Below are positions 1 through 7,886 of a stretch of 29,998 nucleotides of DNA, piece by piece. The DNA is from a virus. Location of the stretch: positions 1 to 29,998 of the IMG/VR virus record IMGVR_UViG_3300034375_003777. The stretch is one strand, 5' to 3'. Position numbers and translations under genes: made by a program. Position 1 is the first letter of the stretch, and each line of letters starts with the position of its first letter. The notes below the pieces were generated by a model. The model did not search any database and was not told the origin of the DNA. It saw only the letters and a list, made by a program, of their open reading frames with translations.

Positions 1-1507
1 AACATCTGGAAGCATTCTGTTCACCACTTGGACTAACACTATAATTTTGCGTCGTGTATGTAGTGCCGTTTGCCCATAAACTAAAATCCTCACTATAAGG
101 TATCAAGTTCGTACTCTGTGGCTCTAGCAACCAATTTCCACAACCATCTGTGTAGTCTATTCTTGGTAAGTCTGTATCGTCTGTTACTTCTTTAACTGAG
201 ACGTTTGTTATAGTTGCGTTATTACCAGATTCAGCTAGTAACTTAAATGAAAACCCATCTGTAACACTTACATATATTGTATATGTTCCACTACCTGTAC
301 AATTAGTATTATTATAAACACCTCCATCAGTTGCACTTCCACTCAACACAGTTTCAGTTGCACTATCATTATAATTTCTTGGAAAAAACCTTAATCTTGT
401 ACCCGATGTAATATCTTGTGTCCACTGCACCTTTAAAATAGCATTAGTATTTTGTGCTGATACGTTAGTTTGTTTTGCATAATCACCAGCACCAATAGCA
501 TTTAATGAGCTATCTCCAATACTCCAACCCGTTCCAAACGTCCAATCTTGCCCTACTTCTTTAACCGAGATGTTTGTTATAGAGCCTTCAAAATCAGAAC
601 TTGCTCTAAACCTTAATGCAATTGTATCACTATCGTGACTAAAATATTCTGTATAAGTTCCGTTTGACGTTCTTGGAGTACCAAAAATACTTGCAGTTGT
701 ACTTGTAAATCCCCATTTAACATCTCCACTAACATAATCACTTACTGTAAAAGTTACTTTATATGTGTTTGGAGTGGGTAAAATCATAGATTGTAATAAG
801 TATGAAGAAACACCACTTTCTTTAACTGCCTTACCATCGCCCATTCCCCAACCAGTACCAAACGACCAATTTTGTCCGACTTCTTTTACTGAAACGTTGT
901 CTATTGAGCCAATGAAATCTGAATTTGCCGTTATTGTAAATCTATCATTTGTAGATACTGCCGTTATGTATGTTGTATAGTTTCCACTTGTAGTAATATC
1001 ATTACCATCAACACCACTTGCGACTTCTAGTTGAGTAATAACCCCACTTGTTACAACTATATCAAAATTAACCTTATATGTTTTACCCACTACAAAATCA
1101 ATAATTGCACCTTTAATTCCATTCTGTTGTACTAAAGTTGTATTACCGCTTTGTGTACCATCACAATTAGCACTTCCACCACTTATAGACCAACCAGTAT
1201 TTGTCGTCCATTTAGTATCTGTATCAAAAGACCCGTTAGAAATTTGCTCACTTCCTTCTTGTGAAAAGTTTCCGTTTAAAACTTCTTCTGTACCTATCTG
1301 TGAAAAGTCTCCATTTGAAACTAACTCTGAACTTATTATCTGTACGTTTTCTACTAAACCTTGTGCATTAACCCTAGTTGCAGCAGAACTTCTTGAAAAG
1401 TCAAAGTCTCCATCTCCATTCTCTGGCTTTATACTTAACATACTTCCATCGTTGTATGCAGTTGGTGTAAGTAATATTGATGCTTTATCTAATAAATTAT
1501 CTGCCAT
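1..1507 (-). CDS. Tail fibre / receptor-binding protein with carbohydrate-binding-like repeats (partial)
   Basis: Open frame of 502 codons from ATG at 1507 that runs off the left edge. The N-terminus (MADNLLDKASILLTPTAYND) leads to a Ser/Arg-rich segment (FSRSSAATRVN). Three short repeats of about 13 residues follow (LVSNGDF, EVLNGNF, QISNGSF). Then come three beta-rich modules, each ending in an I-x-N-[VI]-SVKEV signature, with DNA copies beginning near 879, 555 and 186. Next is the linker LPRIDYTDGCGNWLLEPQST. Modules of this type are common in adhesive tail proteins of phages infecting Bacteroidota and are thought to bind surface glycans. Fibre identity comes from this architecture and its place at the end of the late operon. 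The C-terminus may lie at 29940-29998 if the genome is circular. Confidence 0.82.
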   Translation of the reverse strand, partial: MADNLLDKASILLTPTAYNDGSMLSIKPENGDGDFDFSRSSAATRVNAQGLVENVQIISSELVSNGDFSQIGTEEVLNGNFSQEGSEQISNGSFDTDTKWTTNTGWSISGGSANCDGTQSGNTTLVQQNGIKGAIIDFVVGKTYKVNFDIVVTSGVITQLEVASGVDGNDITTSGNYTTYITAVSTNDRFTITANSDFIGSIDNVSVKEVGQNWSFGTGWGMGDGKAVKESGVSSYLLQSMILPTPNTYKVTFTVSDYVSGDVKWGFTSTTASIFGTPRTSNGTYTEYFSHDSDTIALRFRASSDFEGSITNISVKEVGQDWTFGTGWSIGDSSLNAIGAGDYAKQTNVSAQNTNAILKVQWTQDITSGTRLRFFPRNYNDSATETVLSGSATDGGVYNNTNCTGSGTYTIYVSVTDGFSFKLLAESGNNATITNVSVKEVTDDTDLPRIDYTDGCGNWLLEPQSTNLIPYSEDFSLWANGTTYTTQNYSVSPSGEQNASRC

Positions 1508-1508
1508 C

Positions 1509-1700
1509 TTATTCTATGTTTTCTAATTCGGTTAATGTTGCAGTTGTACAAGTTACGTTTTCATAATAAGTTGCTCTTGCTTGTAATGTAGTTAATAAAC
1601 TAGGTATTGCACTTGGGTATGCAAAATCATAATAAATACCACCCCAACCATTTTGAACTGGACTACCCCACCAACTAACTGGATATATTTCGTTTGCCAT
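1509..1700 (-). CDS. Small virion-associated hypothetical protein (63 aa)
   Basis: Starts with ATG at 1700 and ends one base before the fibre start codon, so it is almost certainly co-translated with the fibre. It has no signal peptide or membrane segment. The N-terminal third is rich in Trp, Gly and Tyr (SWWGSPVQNGWGGIYYDF) and the remainder is Thr-rich. I do not recognise a family with a known function. Its position between connector and fibre suggests a minor structural or fibre-assembly role, which is inference only. Confidence 0.7.
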   Translation of the reverse strand: MANEIYPVSWWGSPVQNGWGGIYYDFAYPSAIPSLLTTLQARATYYENVTCTTATLTELENIE

Positions 1701-1773
1701 CTTTTGTCTTTTTTGTTAGATACTTTTTTAACTTAACAACATTTGTATTTTTTGGTTTATACATCCCTTTCAT
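1675..1773 (-). CDS. Tiny basic ORF (32 aa) coupled to the connector gene
   Basis: Begins with MKGMYKPKN and has about ten Lys in 32 residues. The ATG at 1773 overlaps the stop codon of the upstream gene in the form TAATG, which is typical of translational coupling. It overlaps the start of the 63-aa gene by 26 bases. The same TAATG arrangement recurs before the small ORFs at 7270 and 9814. Without homologues it could be chance. No function is proposed. Confidence 0.4.
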   Translation of the reverse strand: MKGMYKPKNTNVVKLKKYLTKKTKDGKRNISS

Positions 1774-2273
1774 TATAATACCCAGTTACTTGAATTTACA
1801 TCTTTATCTGGATAAACATCAGAATCAGTATTACTTGTATATTCTGGAAACAAAGTACTATTGTAACAAATGTAATCTACAAACCTTCTTGTGTAATACT
1901 CTGCAAAATCTCTTTGTTTTTGTACTAAGAAATCAACTTCATCTTTTGTTGCACTTTCAGCATTTTCTGATGTATGTTTAAATACACCACCATTCTTTAC
2001 TTGATATGCTGCAAATGGTAAATAATCAACCATAGCATAATGAATTAACATTGGTTGTACATAATCTGTAACTAAAGATAAATAATCACCAGTTAAACTA
2101 TCTGCAATTATATCTGCTGATATTTTATCATACAACTTACTCCCTAAATAGTTTTGTATATGTATCTCTTGTGCAATCTTAATAAATTGTATGAATTTAT
2201 CTGTATCAACGTTACCATCAACAATACTATTCTTTACTAAATCTGTTCTACTTATAAATAATGCAGTTGCCAT
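1773..2273 (-). CDS. Putative head-tail connector protein (DUF6712-like)
   Basis: 166 aa, mostly helical. The N-terminus (MATALFISRTDLVKNSIVDG) and the NYLGSKLYDKI segment look like a connector family I associate with Bacteroidota phages and prophages (DUF6712, from memory). It lies immediately downstream of the portal gene (three-base gap), where head completion or adaptor proteins usually sit. Its size also fits an adaptor that docks under the portal. The role rests on synteny and recalled resemblance, since no catalytic motif is present. It is coupled by TAATG to a tiny ORF. Confidence 0.6.
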   Translation of the reverse strand: MATALFISRTDLVKNSIVDGNVDTDKFIQFIKIAQEIHIQNYLGSKLYDKISADIIADSLTGDYLSLVTDYVQPMLIHYAMVDYLPFAAYQVKNGGVFKHTSENAESATKDEVDFLVQKQRDFAEYYTRRFVDYICYNSTLFPEYTSNTDSDVYPDKDVNSSNWVL

Positions 2274-2276
2274 CTA

Positions 2277-4103
2277 TTATCTCTTTTTATTTACAAATCC
2301 GTTATTTGGCATATCCGTTGGTCTTTTTGCAACTTCTTTAGCATTTACCTCTGGTTTAAAACCCTCTTTTTTAGCTTTATTTACACTTACTTCAGCATTT
2401 GGATTACCAACATCTGCTTTTGTTTTAGCACTCTTTGCTCTATATGTCTTTCTCATCCAAAAATGATGACAATCTCCACCACCTTTATACAACCATATAT
2501 CATAAGTATCAGCTCCGTTTAATCCCCATCCAGCATTAACTGCTCTTTGGCTCATTTGTTGTATATCTTCTTTTCTGTATATCTTAGCAGCATTTACCAT
2601 TTTCTTACAAAACTCTCTACTATTGTTACTTGCTCTTAAAGGTGCATATTGATAACGTACTTTAAATTGTACTCCTTCTTCATTCTCTCCATCTTGCTCA
2701 CTCTTTGCATTTGGTCTAGCAGTTCCAGTTGTTGCTAAATTCCAAACTTTTGACAATAAAGATAGTTTAGGGTTGTTTAATTTGTTTAATTCTTCGTCTA
2801 ATTCATCTTCTGTATCATAATCAACTTTTCTTTCATCAATTAATTCCCAGTTTTCTAAATCTTCATCTTCTCCAAAGTCTTCTAAAGCATTAAAAACTTT
2901 ACTCATTTTAACACCAGTTTCTTGCTCTCTTGTTTCTTCATCCTTTACATTTTCTAAATCAACAAATTGTAATGGTTGTAACGTCTTAAAATATAGATTT
3001 AAGCTAATATTATTAAAGGCAAGTATTTTGTCAAATGCATCTGTTAAAAGCTCTTGAAAAGGTATTATAACTGTGTTTTGCATTAATACTGTTGCAGTTT
3101 CTAATTCTTCTGCATTGTTACCAAAACCACTTGAATCTTTTATACCTAATAACATAGGAGATACAATTCTGTGTGAAATCATTATCTTTTTTTGTGATTC
3201 TTCAGAAAGAAATTGATATTGATTATGTGCATCTGATAATTGTACTGGATTTATATCTGCTGCTGATTCTTTATCATCGTTAAAAGCAAGTATAAATTTA
3301 CCAGCATTACTACTTCCACTAAACTTAGCTTTAATTTTATTTTCAACTAAGGTTTGTTTTTCTTCGTCTGGTACTCCGTTATTAAAGTTGATTAACATTG
3401 ATGGAGCAAGTCCATTCATTATATTGTTTAAATGATAGTTAGATACTTCTTCTTCTAACTCTGCATATTGTAACCCACCTTGATAATCTGGAGTAGAATA
3501 ATAGTACATACCAGCTTCATAAGGCTTAACATATAAAATTTCAATTGGTTTAGGTGTATCAGAAACACCAAAGGCTGGTATTCTTAAAGGCTTGTCAGAT
3601 GGCTTTATATTAACCCAATCTGGATGATAATAATACGCTTGTACTTGTTTATCTTCTGCTCCACATTTTTCTGCTCTTAAAGTCTCAATTGGTAAATGTT
3701 CTACTTTAGCAATAGATTTTCTGTCTTTTGAGTATATTACTTGTATTGCACATTGTCCAGTTAACTTTAAATCGTATGCAAAACGTCTTACATCATCTTT
3801 TTTAAATAAAGATAACATTCTTGCATATTGCTCTGGTCTTTTTGAACTATCTGTTGCATCTAATCCTCTACCATATATCATTTGAGAGATACCAGTAATA
3901 CAAGCACTTGATGTAGCACTTCCGTTTGCTCTATCTATTAAGAACTGAAAATAATTGTTGTCAGCACCAAACTCAACCCATTCTTTATTCTTTGTTTCTA
4001 CAATCTCTGGAGAAGTGTAAGTAGATAGATTAACAAAACTAACTTTTGAGTTAGATGCTTTTGATGGTGTTGTTTTTCTGTATTTATTTATACGTTTACT
4101 CAT
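2277..4103 (-). CDS. Portal protein with C-terminal Cys-His extension
   Basis: 608 aa. The portal forms the dodecameric ring at the capsid vertex through which DNA enters and leaves. Portal-like features are the N-terminal WVEFGADNNYFQFLIDRANG region, the IYGRGLDA segment, an acidic central part (EDFGEDEDLENWELIDERK), and a position beside connector and capsid genes. The last 125 or so residues (from about 485) form a separate basic domain. It includes YRKEDIQQMSQRAVNAG and the motif YKGGGDCHHFWMRKTY, resembling an extension seen in other Bacteroidota phage head proteins, possibly for minor-head or DNA contacts. The start overlaps the upstream stop as ATGA. Confidence 0.85.
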   Translation of the reverse strand: MSKRINKYRKTTPSKASNSKVSFVNLSTYTSPEIVETKNKEWVEFGADNNYFQFLIDRANGSATSSACITGISQMIYGRGLDATDSSKRPEQYARMLSLFKKDDVRRFAYDLKLTGQCAIQVIYSKDRKSIAKVEHLPIETLRAEKCGAEDKQVQAYYYHPDWVNIKPSDKPLRIPAFGVSDTPKPIEILYVKPYEAGMYYYSTPDYQGGLQYAELEEEVSNYHLNNIMNGLAPSMLINFNNGVPDEEKQTLVENKIKAKFSGSSNAGKFILAFNDDKESAADINPVQLSDAHNQYQFLSEESQKKIMISHRIVSPMLLGIKDSSGFGNNAEELETATVLMQNTVIIPFQELLTDAFDKILAFNNISLNLYFKTLQPLQFVDLENVKDEETREQETGVKMSKVFNALEDFGEDEDLENWELIDERKVDYDTEDELDEELNKLNNPKLSLLSKVWNLATTGTARPNAKSEQDGENEEGVQFKVRYQYAPLRASNNSREFCKKMVNAAKIYRKEDIQQMSQRAVNAGWGLNGADTYDIWLYKGGGDCHHFWMRKTYRAKSAKTKADVGNPNAEVSVNKAKKEGFKPEVNAKEVAKRPTDMPNNGFVNKKR

Positions 4104-4462
4104 AGTATTATAAAATCGTTATTACCACTCTTTTCTTTGTACACATCTTTATTTATTGTATAGTGTTCGTTGTTAGATTGGTTTGTTGATTGTGCAGTAC
4201 AAAATATTTTATCTCTGTAAATAATATCTGCTTCTGTTATTGATTCTTGTCCGTTATAAACTTTTAAATCATAAAATCTACCCTCAATTAATGTAAATAC
4301 ATTTGATAACTCTACATAATTTTTATTGATTATAGCAGTTGGTAGTATTGTTACCTCATTATTTGAACTATCATCTCTTAATTTTATGGTAACACTTGTT
4401 GAATATACTCTTGGTATAATCTTTATAGTTTGTGCATCAGTTGTAGGTAACAAATGTTTCAT
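4100..4462 (-). CDS. Hypothetical structural-module protein (120 aa)
   Basis: The predicted fold is beta-rich (RVYSTSVTIKLRDDSSNNEVTI), with no membrane segment or signal. It overlaps the portal start by four bases (ATGA), so the two are probably translationally coupled. Its own ATG directly follows the late promoter-like element at 4463-4494. It is therefore the first gene of a portal-connector-fibre transcript. I do not recognise the family. A small beta-sandwich of this size might be a head decoration or tail component, but nothing in the sequence decides this. Confidence 0.7.
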   Translation of the reverse strand: MKHLLPTTDAQTIKIIPRVYSTSVTIKLRDDSSNNEVTILPTAIINKNYVELSNVFTLIEGRFYDLKVYNGQESITEADIIYRDKIFCTAQSTNQSNNEHYTINKDVYKEKSGNNDFIIL

Positions 4463-4494
4463 ATATATATAATACTAAAAGTTTGTATTTTTAT
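4463..4494 (-). promoter_or_regulatory. Late promoter-like element F (before the 120-aa gene and portal)
   Basis: On the minus strand ATAAAAA is followed by 13 bases, then TATTATATATATATG, where the final ATG is the start codon at 4462. It shares spacing and core with elements E, C, D, A and B and is the most divergent of the six. A transcript would begin at or very near the start codon. Confidence 0.5.
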
Positions 4495-4500
4495 TTATTT

Positions 4501-4539
4501 AAAACAAAAAAAAGGGTAATCAATTAAGACTACCCTTTT
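4501..4539 (-). terminator. Rho-independent terminator after the tail-tube-like gene
   Basis: On the minus strand AAAAGGGTA (4539-4531) pairs with TACCCTTTT (4518-4510) around a 12-base loop, followed by a T-rich tract. It lies 24 bases past the stop codon at 4563. Its AGGGTA/TACCC stem is also found in the terminators at 5115-5146 and 18592-18613. Confidence 0.8.
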
Positions 4540-4562
4540 GAAATGAAAAAAATTAAAAAAAC

Positions 4563-5090
4563 CTATGCGTTAGGGTCTATTTGTACTGCACTTTCGTTAT
4601 CAGTAATAACAGTTGATGTTACAAAGTAAGCTGGGTTAGTTTCTTGACCTTCTAAAGTTAAAGTGAATCCACTTAAATCTCCCATTGCTGCTCCAGATAC
4701 AACTGTACCTCCAGTTACTTCTGCTCCGTGTTCTAAACCAACTAAAAAGAAATTACCATTATAATCTTCTATTGCAACGTGAGGACGTGCAGTAGCCAAT
4801 AATTTTATTTGCTCTTGTGTTGCTTTATCTAAAACTGGTAAAGTTAAATTTAAAGTCTGTGTGTAAAATGTAGTTCCGTTTTCTCTTGAACTATTAATTG
4901 TGGTTTCTAGTGAAGAATTACCTTTGATATCAAATTTAAAGAAGTCTGGTGTTCCACTTATTGCAGTAATCTCTCCAGACGCTATTGTAGTTGTTCCCAA
5001 CGTACCATAATCTGCAAAATAAGCTGCTTTTAAGCCACCAACACTACTTTTACAAGGTAAAGCTCTACCAGATGTAAGTAAACAAGCCAT
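4563..5090 (-). CDS. Putative major tail (tube) protein
   Basis: 175 aa, beta-rich, beginning MACLLTSGRALPCKSSVGGL. It resembles a family I remember from Bacteroidota phages as a tail-tube or abundant structural protein. It sits between two strong terminators, directly after the major capsid gene. That arrangement gives a separate short mRNA, as expected for a protein needed in many copies. The segment AMGDLSGFTLTLEGQETNPA is consistent with a tube-type beta sheet. There are no membrane or catalytic features. Other possibilities are a head decoration or minor capsid protein. Confidence 0.5.
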   Translation of the reverse strand: MACLLTSGRALPCKSSVGGLKAAYFADYGTLGTTTIASGEITAISGTPDFFKFDIKGNSSLETTINSSRENGTTFYTQTLNLTLPVLDKATQEQIKLLATARPHVAIEDYNGNFFLVGLEHGAEVTGGTVVSGAAMGDLSGFTLTLEGQETNPAYFVTSTVITDNESAVQIDPNA

Positions 5091-5114
5091 TGTGTTTTAT
5101 GTTTTAAAGTTATT

Positions 5115-5146
5115 AAAAAAGGGTAAGCAGATTAACCACCTACCCT
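5115..5146 (-). terminator. Rho-independent terminator after the major capsid gene
   Basis: On the minus strand AGGGTA (5146-5141) pairs with TACCCT (5125-5120) across a 15-base loop, followed by a T run at 5115-5120. It probably causes partial termination between the capsid and the tail-tube-like gene, because no promoter-like element of the late type is visible before 5090. Confidence 0.7.
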
Positions 5147-5169
5147 CATTACTATTGTTTGTTATTAGA

Positions 5170-6102
5170 TTATAATCCTAATCCGTAAGATACGATATCT
5201 TCAACAACTGCATATTGTACTCCAGCAGTATATCTCATAATGAAACGTACATTTTGTGAGCCATCTAAGTCAGCCATATCTAATACTTTTACTTCGTTGT
5301 GGTCTGATAAAAGTCCAGTTCCAAAGAATAAGTTAGATTTTTGTGCTGCAATTGCATTGTTGTCAGAAAGTCCGTTACAAGCTACAATTTTTACACCATC
5401 AAAGTATTGGATGTCTATATCTTGGTTGTTTCCTAATGCATTAACACCAGCAGCTCCAACTCCATTTGCTTGGAAACCTCCTAAAGCTCTTTTGTAAGCT
5501 CTAAAGATGTTTTGTGCAACATAGATATATAAATCTTCTTTTCCATAAACTTCACTTGGAATTGCATCTACGATGTCTCCTAATTTCTCTACTACGTTTG
5601 CAGAAGTTATTGCTACACCAGCAATTTTCTTTGCTCCAGTATGTCCAGCATCAGCATTTAATAAAGTTTTAAAACCATCAAAATTTCCATCACTAGCTAC
5701 ACCAGCCCAGATATCTTTTTCAGTTTGCTCTGCAATTGATTCAGACATTAATCCGATAAAGTAATCAGAGAAAGTTTTTGGTATATCGGTATAAGCAGAA
5801 AAACCAGCTTCAGTTGCATCCCAATCCGATTGAAATGGAGTTTTACACAATTCTAAATTTACTTGTAATTCTTTTGGCTCAATAATCTTCTCTGTTAAAG
5901 CAACTACTCCAGCATCTGTAAAATCACAAGATGCATTTTTAATAGCACCAGAAAGATTTACTCTTTTTAATACTTCTTTAAACTTTACGTTTGGCTTAAC
6001 TTCGATTAAGTTGTTTGCGATTGTATTTCCAGATAAAAGTGCTGCTGATACATATTTCCCAGCAAATTCTCCAGCATACGTTGTTGTAATTGATAAACTC
6101 AT
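5170..6102 (-). CDS. Major capsid protein (HK97 fold, predicted)
   Basis: 310 aa, the usual size of a small HK97-type capsid protein. It is placed just after the scaffold and protease genes, which is the usual order. Features include an N-terminal alpha/beta region, a central part with MSESIAEQTEKDIWAGVASD and the EDLYIYVAQNIFRAYKRAL helix, and a C-terminus ending RFIMRYTAGVQYAVVEDIVS, typical of capsid P and A domain strands. It is not fused to the protease, so the scaffold is separate. It ends at a strong terminator, in keeping with high expression. Assignment is by synteny, size and overall composition. Confidence 0.82.
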   Translation of the reverse strand: MSLSITTTYAGEFAGKYVSAALLSGNTIANNLIEVKPNVKFKEVLKRVNLSGAIKNASCDFTDAGVVALTEKIIEPKELQVNLELCKTPFQSDWDATEAGFSAYTDIPKTFSDYFIGLMSESIAEQTEKDIWAGVASDGNFDGFKTLLNADAGHTGAKKIAGVAITSANVVEKLGDIVDAIPSEVYGKEDLYIYVAQNIFRAYKRALGGFQANGVGAAGVNALGNNQDIDIQYFDGVKIVACNGLSDNNAIAAQKSNLFFGTGLLSDHNEVKVLDMADLDGSQNVRFIMRYTAGVQYAVVEDIVSYGLGL

Positions 6103-6106
6103 TTTT

Positions 6107-6718
6107 TTATTTGTTTATTTTGTTAAATATTCTATTTCTTGTTGTGTTTTTATTCCCTTTTTGAGAATAAAGGTTTAATTCTTTTTTGTCAGATAAGTTT
6201 TCTGGAGTATGTGTAATTCCTTCAACTTCTTCAGCAGATAATTCTACTTTATCTTCCTTTACTTCTTCTGATAATTCAACTTGTACTTCTTCTGCAACAA
6301 CTTCTGTTTTAGAAAGTTTTAGTTCGTTAATTTCAGTTCTTAGTTTTTCAATTTCTGAGAAGAACATTTCTTCACTAATTGATTTTACTATCTTCTTTGG
6401 AGATGCAGTTTCAGTTGATAATTCTTCTTCAACTTCTTCTGCTTCTGTTTCTGCTGGTGCTTCTTCTTCTGCTCCAACTTCTTTAATCTCTCCAATGATA
6501 CCTTCTTCAGAAACTACTATAATCATACCACCTTCTACCTCATATTCTCCAACTGGTACTGCAACTCTTTCTTCGTCTGCGACAACAAAGATTTCTGCAC
6601 CAGCTTCAAATACTTCAGCTTCTAAGATAGCACCATTATCTAGCTTCATCTGCTCTAGCTTTACTTCTAATCCAAGTAAAACTCTAGCTTTGTTTAATAA
6701 TGTTCTGTCTGTGTTCAT
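6107..6718 (-). CDS. Capsid scaffold protein (predicted)
   Basis: 203 aa, extremely acidic in the middle (long Glu/Ala stretches such as EEEAPAETEAEEVEEELSTE), with a coiled-coil region (FFSEIEKLRTEINELKLSK) and a basic C-terminal tail. This profile is typical of assembly scaffolds that line the prohead and are removed by the phage protease. It lies four bases upstream of the major capsid gene. The N-terminal 80 residues may be a small beta domain. The motif KVELSAE and its relative QVELSEE recur in the next upstream gene (KVELSAQ). Confidence 0.7.
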   Translation of the reverse strand: MNTDRTLLNKARVLLGLEVKLEQMKLDNGAILEAEVFEAGAEIFVVADEERVAVPVGEYEVEGGMIIVVSEEGIIGEIKEVGAEEEAPAETEAEEVEEELSTETASPKKIVKSISEEMFFSEIEKLRTEINELKLSKTEVVAEEVQVELSEEVKEDKVELSAEEVEGITHTPENLSDKKELNLYSQKGNKNTTRNRIFNKINK

Positions 6719-6737
6719 ATATTTAGTTAATTATTCT

Positions 6738-7094
6738 TTAAATGTTACCTCTTACACTTCTTAAATCAGATATATTATTTCTATGTTTTTTTAAAACACT
6801 TTCAAACTGTGATTTAATTAAATCAGCTCGTTTTATTAATTCATTTACACCAAGCTCTTTAGCTTTTTGTTTACCATCTTCTGTGATTTTTATAGCTTGT
6901 TCTAAAGCTGACGTACTATCTGCAAAGTCAGATAATGCACTTAACACACTTTTTTCTGCTCTTTTACTTGCTGATAAGGCTTTGTTTTTTAATTTTTCAA
7001 TATCATCAAAAATACCTAACTCAATCTTTTGTGCAGACAACTCAACTTTTGTTTCTTCTGCTAGTTTATTAAAAACTCTTTTTTGTGTATTCAT
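6738..7094 (-). CDS. Helical prohead-module protein (118 aa)
   Basis: Almost entirely helical, with heptad character from about residue 28 to 105 (KLKNKALSASKRAEKSVLSA and following). It lies between the protease-linked Cys-rich gene and the scaffold, and its ATG directly follows late promoter element E. The N-terminus contains KVELSAQKIEL, which matches a motif in the scaffold although the codons differ. A role as a second scaffold or internal core protein is reasonable but unproven. Confidence 0.65.
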   Translation of the reverse strand: MNTQKRVFNKLAEETKVELSAQKIELGIFDDIEKLKNKALSASKRAEKSVLSALSDFADSTSALEQAIKITEDGKQKAKELGVNELIKRADLIKSQFESVLKKHRNNISDLRSVRGNI

Positions 7095-7126
7095 AATTAT
7101 ATAATAAAATTTAGTTAATATTTTGT
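7095..7126 (-). promoter_or_regulatory. Late promoter-like element E (before the 118-aa gene and scaffold)
   Basis: On the minus strand ACAAAAT, 13 bases, then TATTATATAATTATG ending in the start codon at 7094. The last 15 bases are identical to element D and the spacing is the same. It would drive the scaffold-capsid transcript. Confidence 0.6.
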
Positions 7127-7138
7127 ATTTTCAGTTTT

Positions 7139-7270
7139 CTATTCTTCCTTTTTTGCACTTATCCTTCCTATGCCTTGTTTCCAATACTCTGGAGTCTTAC
7201 AACTTTTATCAGTATTATTCTTACAATCTATCGAATAAGTATTTTTACATTTACAATATACTGCTCTCAT
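7139..7270 (-). CDS. Small Cys-rich protein (43 aa), possible metal-binding knuckle
   Basis: The ATG at 7270 overlaps the protease stop codon as TAATG, so translation is probably coupled. The product begins MRAVYCKCKNTYSIDC and contains four Cys in the pattern C-x-C-x7-C-x7-C. This is compatible with a small zinc knuckle. The C-terminus is basic (GRISAKKEE). It is too small for a confident family call. It sits between protease and scaffold, so a part in prohead assembly is possible. Confidence 0.65.
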   Translation of the reverse strand: MRAVYCKCKNTYSIDCKNNTDKSCKTPEYWKQGIGRISAKKEE

Positions 7271-7851
7271 TATGATAATAGTTTTTTAAGTTCTGCTAAC
7301 TGCTTCTCCTCTAAATCCTCTTTTAGTTTTTCATTTGGTCTTTCCATTTTATCTGCAAAGTAACCCTCTATTGAAAACCCTTTTACTTTACCAGTCTTTA
7401 CATAGTTATTCCATACATCTTCATTCTCAACTTTTACACTACCCATCCAAGTACCAACTGGTACATCTAAACCATACAAAGCAGTCTTGTCTTTTTGTTT
7501 GTCCTCTACAATCCAACTTTCAACAAGTGTTAAACCTTGTAATTCTGAATTGTGTTCTAATGTTGAATTAGATTGATTACCATTTTGTAAATACATTTGA
7601 GATGCTTTTGCAACAGTCTTTTCTGAAAAGAATATGTAGTATTCATCTTCTCCGTTTTTTCTATAAATAGGTTTCTTTGGTATAAGTAAAGCACCCATTA
7701 ATAAACGCTTCTCTTTATCTATTTCAGCAAGTTTTATTTCTTGTGTTTTAAGTGCAACAAAATCAGATTCTATTGCTGGATTTTCAACAACAGAAATAGC
7801 TTCTACTCCTATTGCTTCATCATCATCTAAAATAAGTTCGATTAACTTCAT
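7270..7851 (-). CDS. Prohead protease, XkdF-like (peptidase S78-type)
   Basis: 193 aa. It is predicted to be the serine protease that cleaves scaffold and capsid N-termini during head maturation. Recognisable segments are MGALLIPKKPIYRK (52-65), NSTLEH with the likely catalytic His100, VPVGTWMGSVKVENEDVW (130-147) and VKGFSIEGYF with the likely nucleophile Ser160. These match the XkdF-like putative phage serine protease family as I remember it. The C-terminal tail is Lys/Glu-rich. Scaffold and capsid genes lie downstream, as expected. The start at 7851 directly follows late promoter element C. Confidence 0.85.
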   Translation of the reverse strand: MKLIELILDDDEAIGVEAISVVENPAIESDFVALKTQEIKLAEIDKEKRLLMGALLIPKKPIYRKNGEDEYYIFFSEKTVAKASQMYLQNGNQSNSTLEHNSELQGLTLVESWIVEDKQKDKTALYGLDVPVGTWMGSVKVENEDVWNNYVKTGKVKGFSIEGYFADKMERPNEKLKEDLEEKQLAELKKLLS

Positions 7852-7883
7852 ATTTATATAATATTTTATTAGTGTTATTTTAC
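7852..7883 (-). promoter_or_regulatory. Late promoter-like element C (before the prohead protease)
   Basis: On the minus strand GTAAAAT, 13 bases, then TATTATATAAATATG ending in the start codon at 7851. It occupies almost the whole gap between the tape-measure stop codon and the protease. This position lets head genes be transcribed independently of the tail genes. Confidence 0.6.
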
Positions 7884-7886
7884 ATT

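Noticed and set aside
6186-6764. Long plus-strand frame (192 codons) opposite the scaffold gene
   Set aside because: It is the mirror of the Glu/Ser-rich low-complexity scaffold sequence, has no neighbours on its strand and no promoter, and consists almost only of Ser and Thr.
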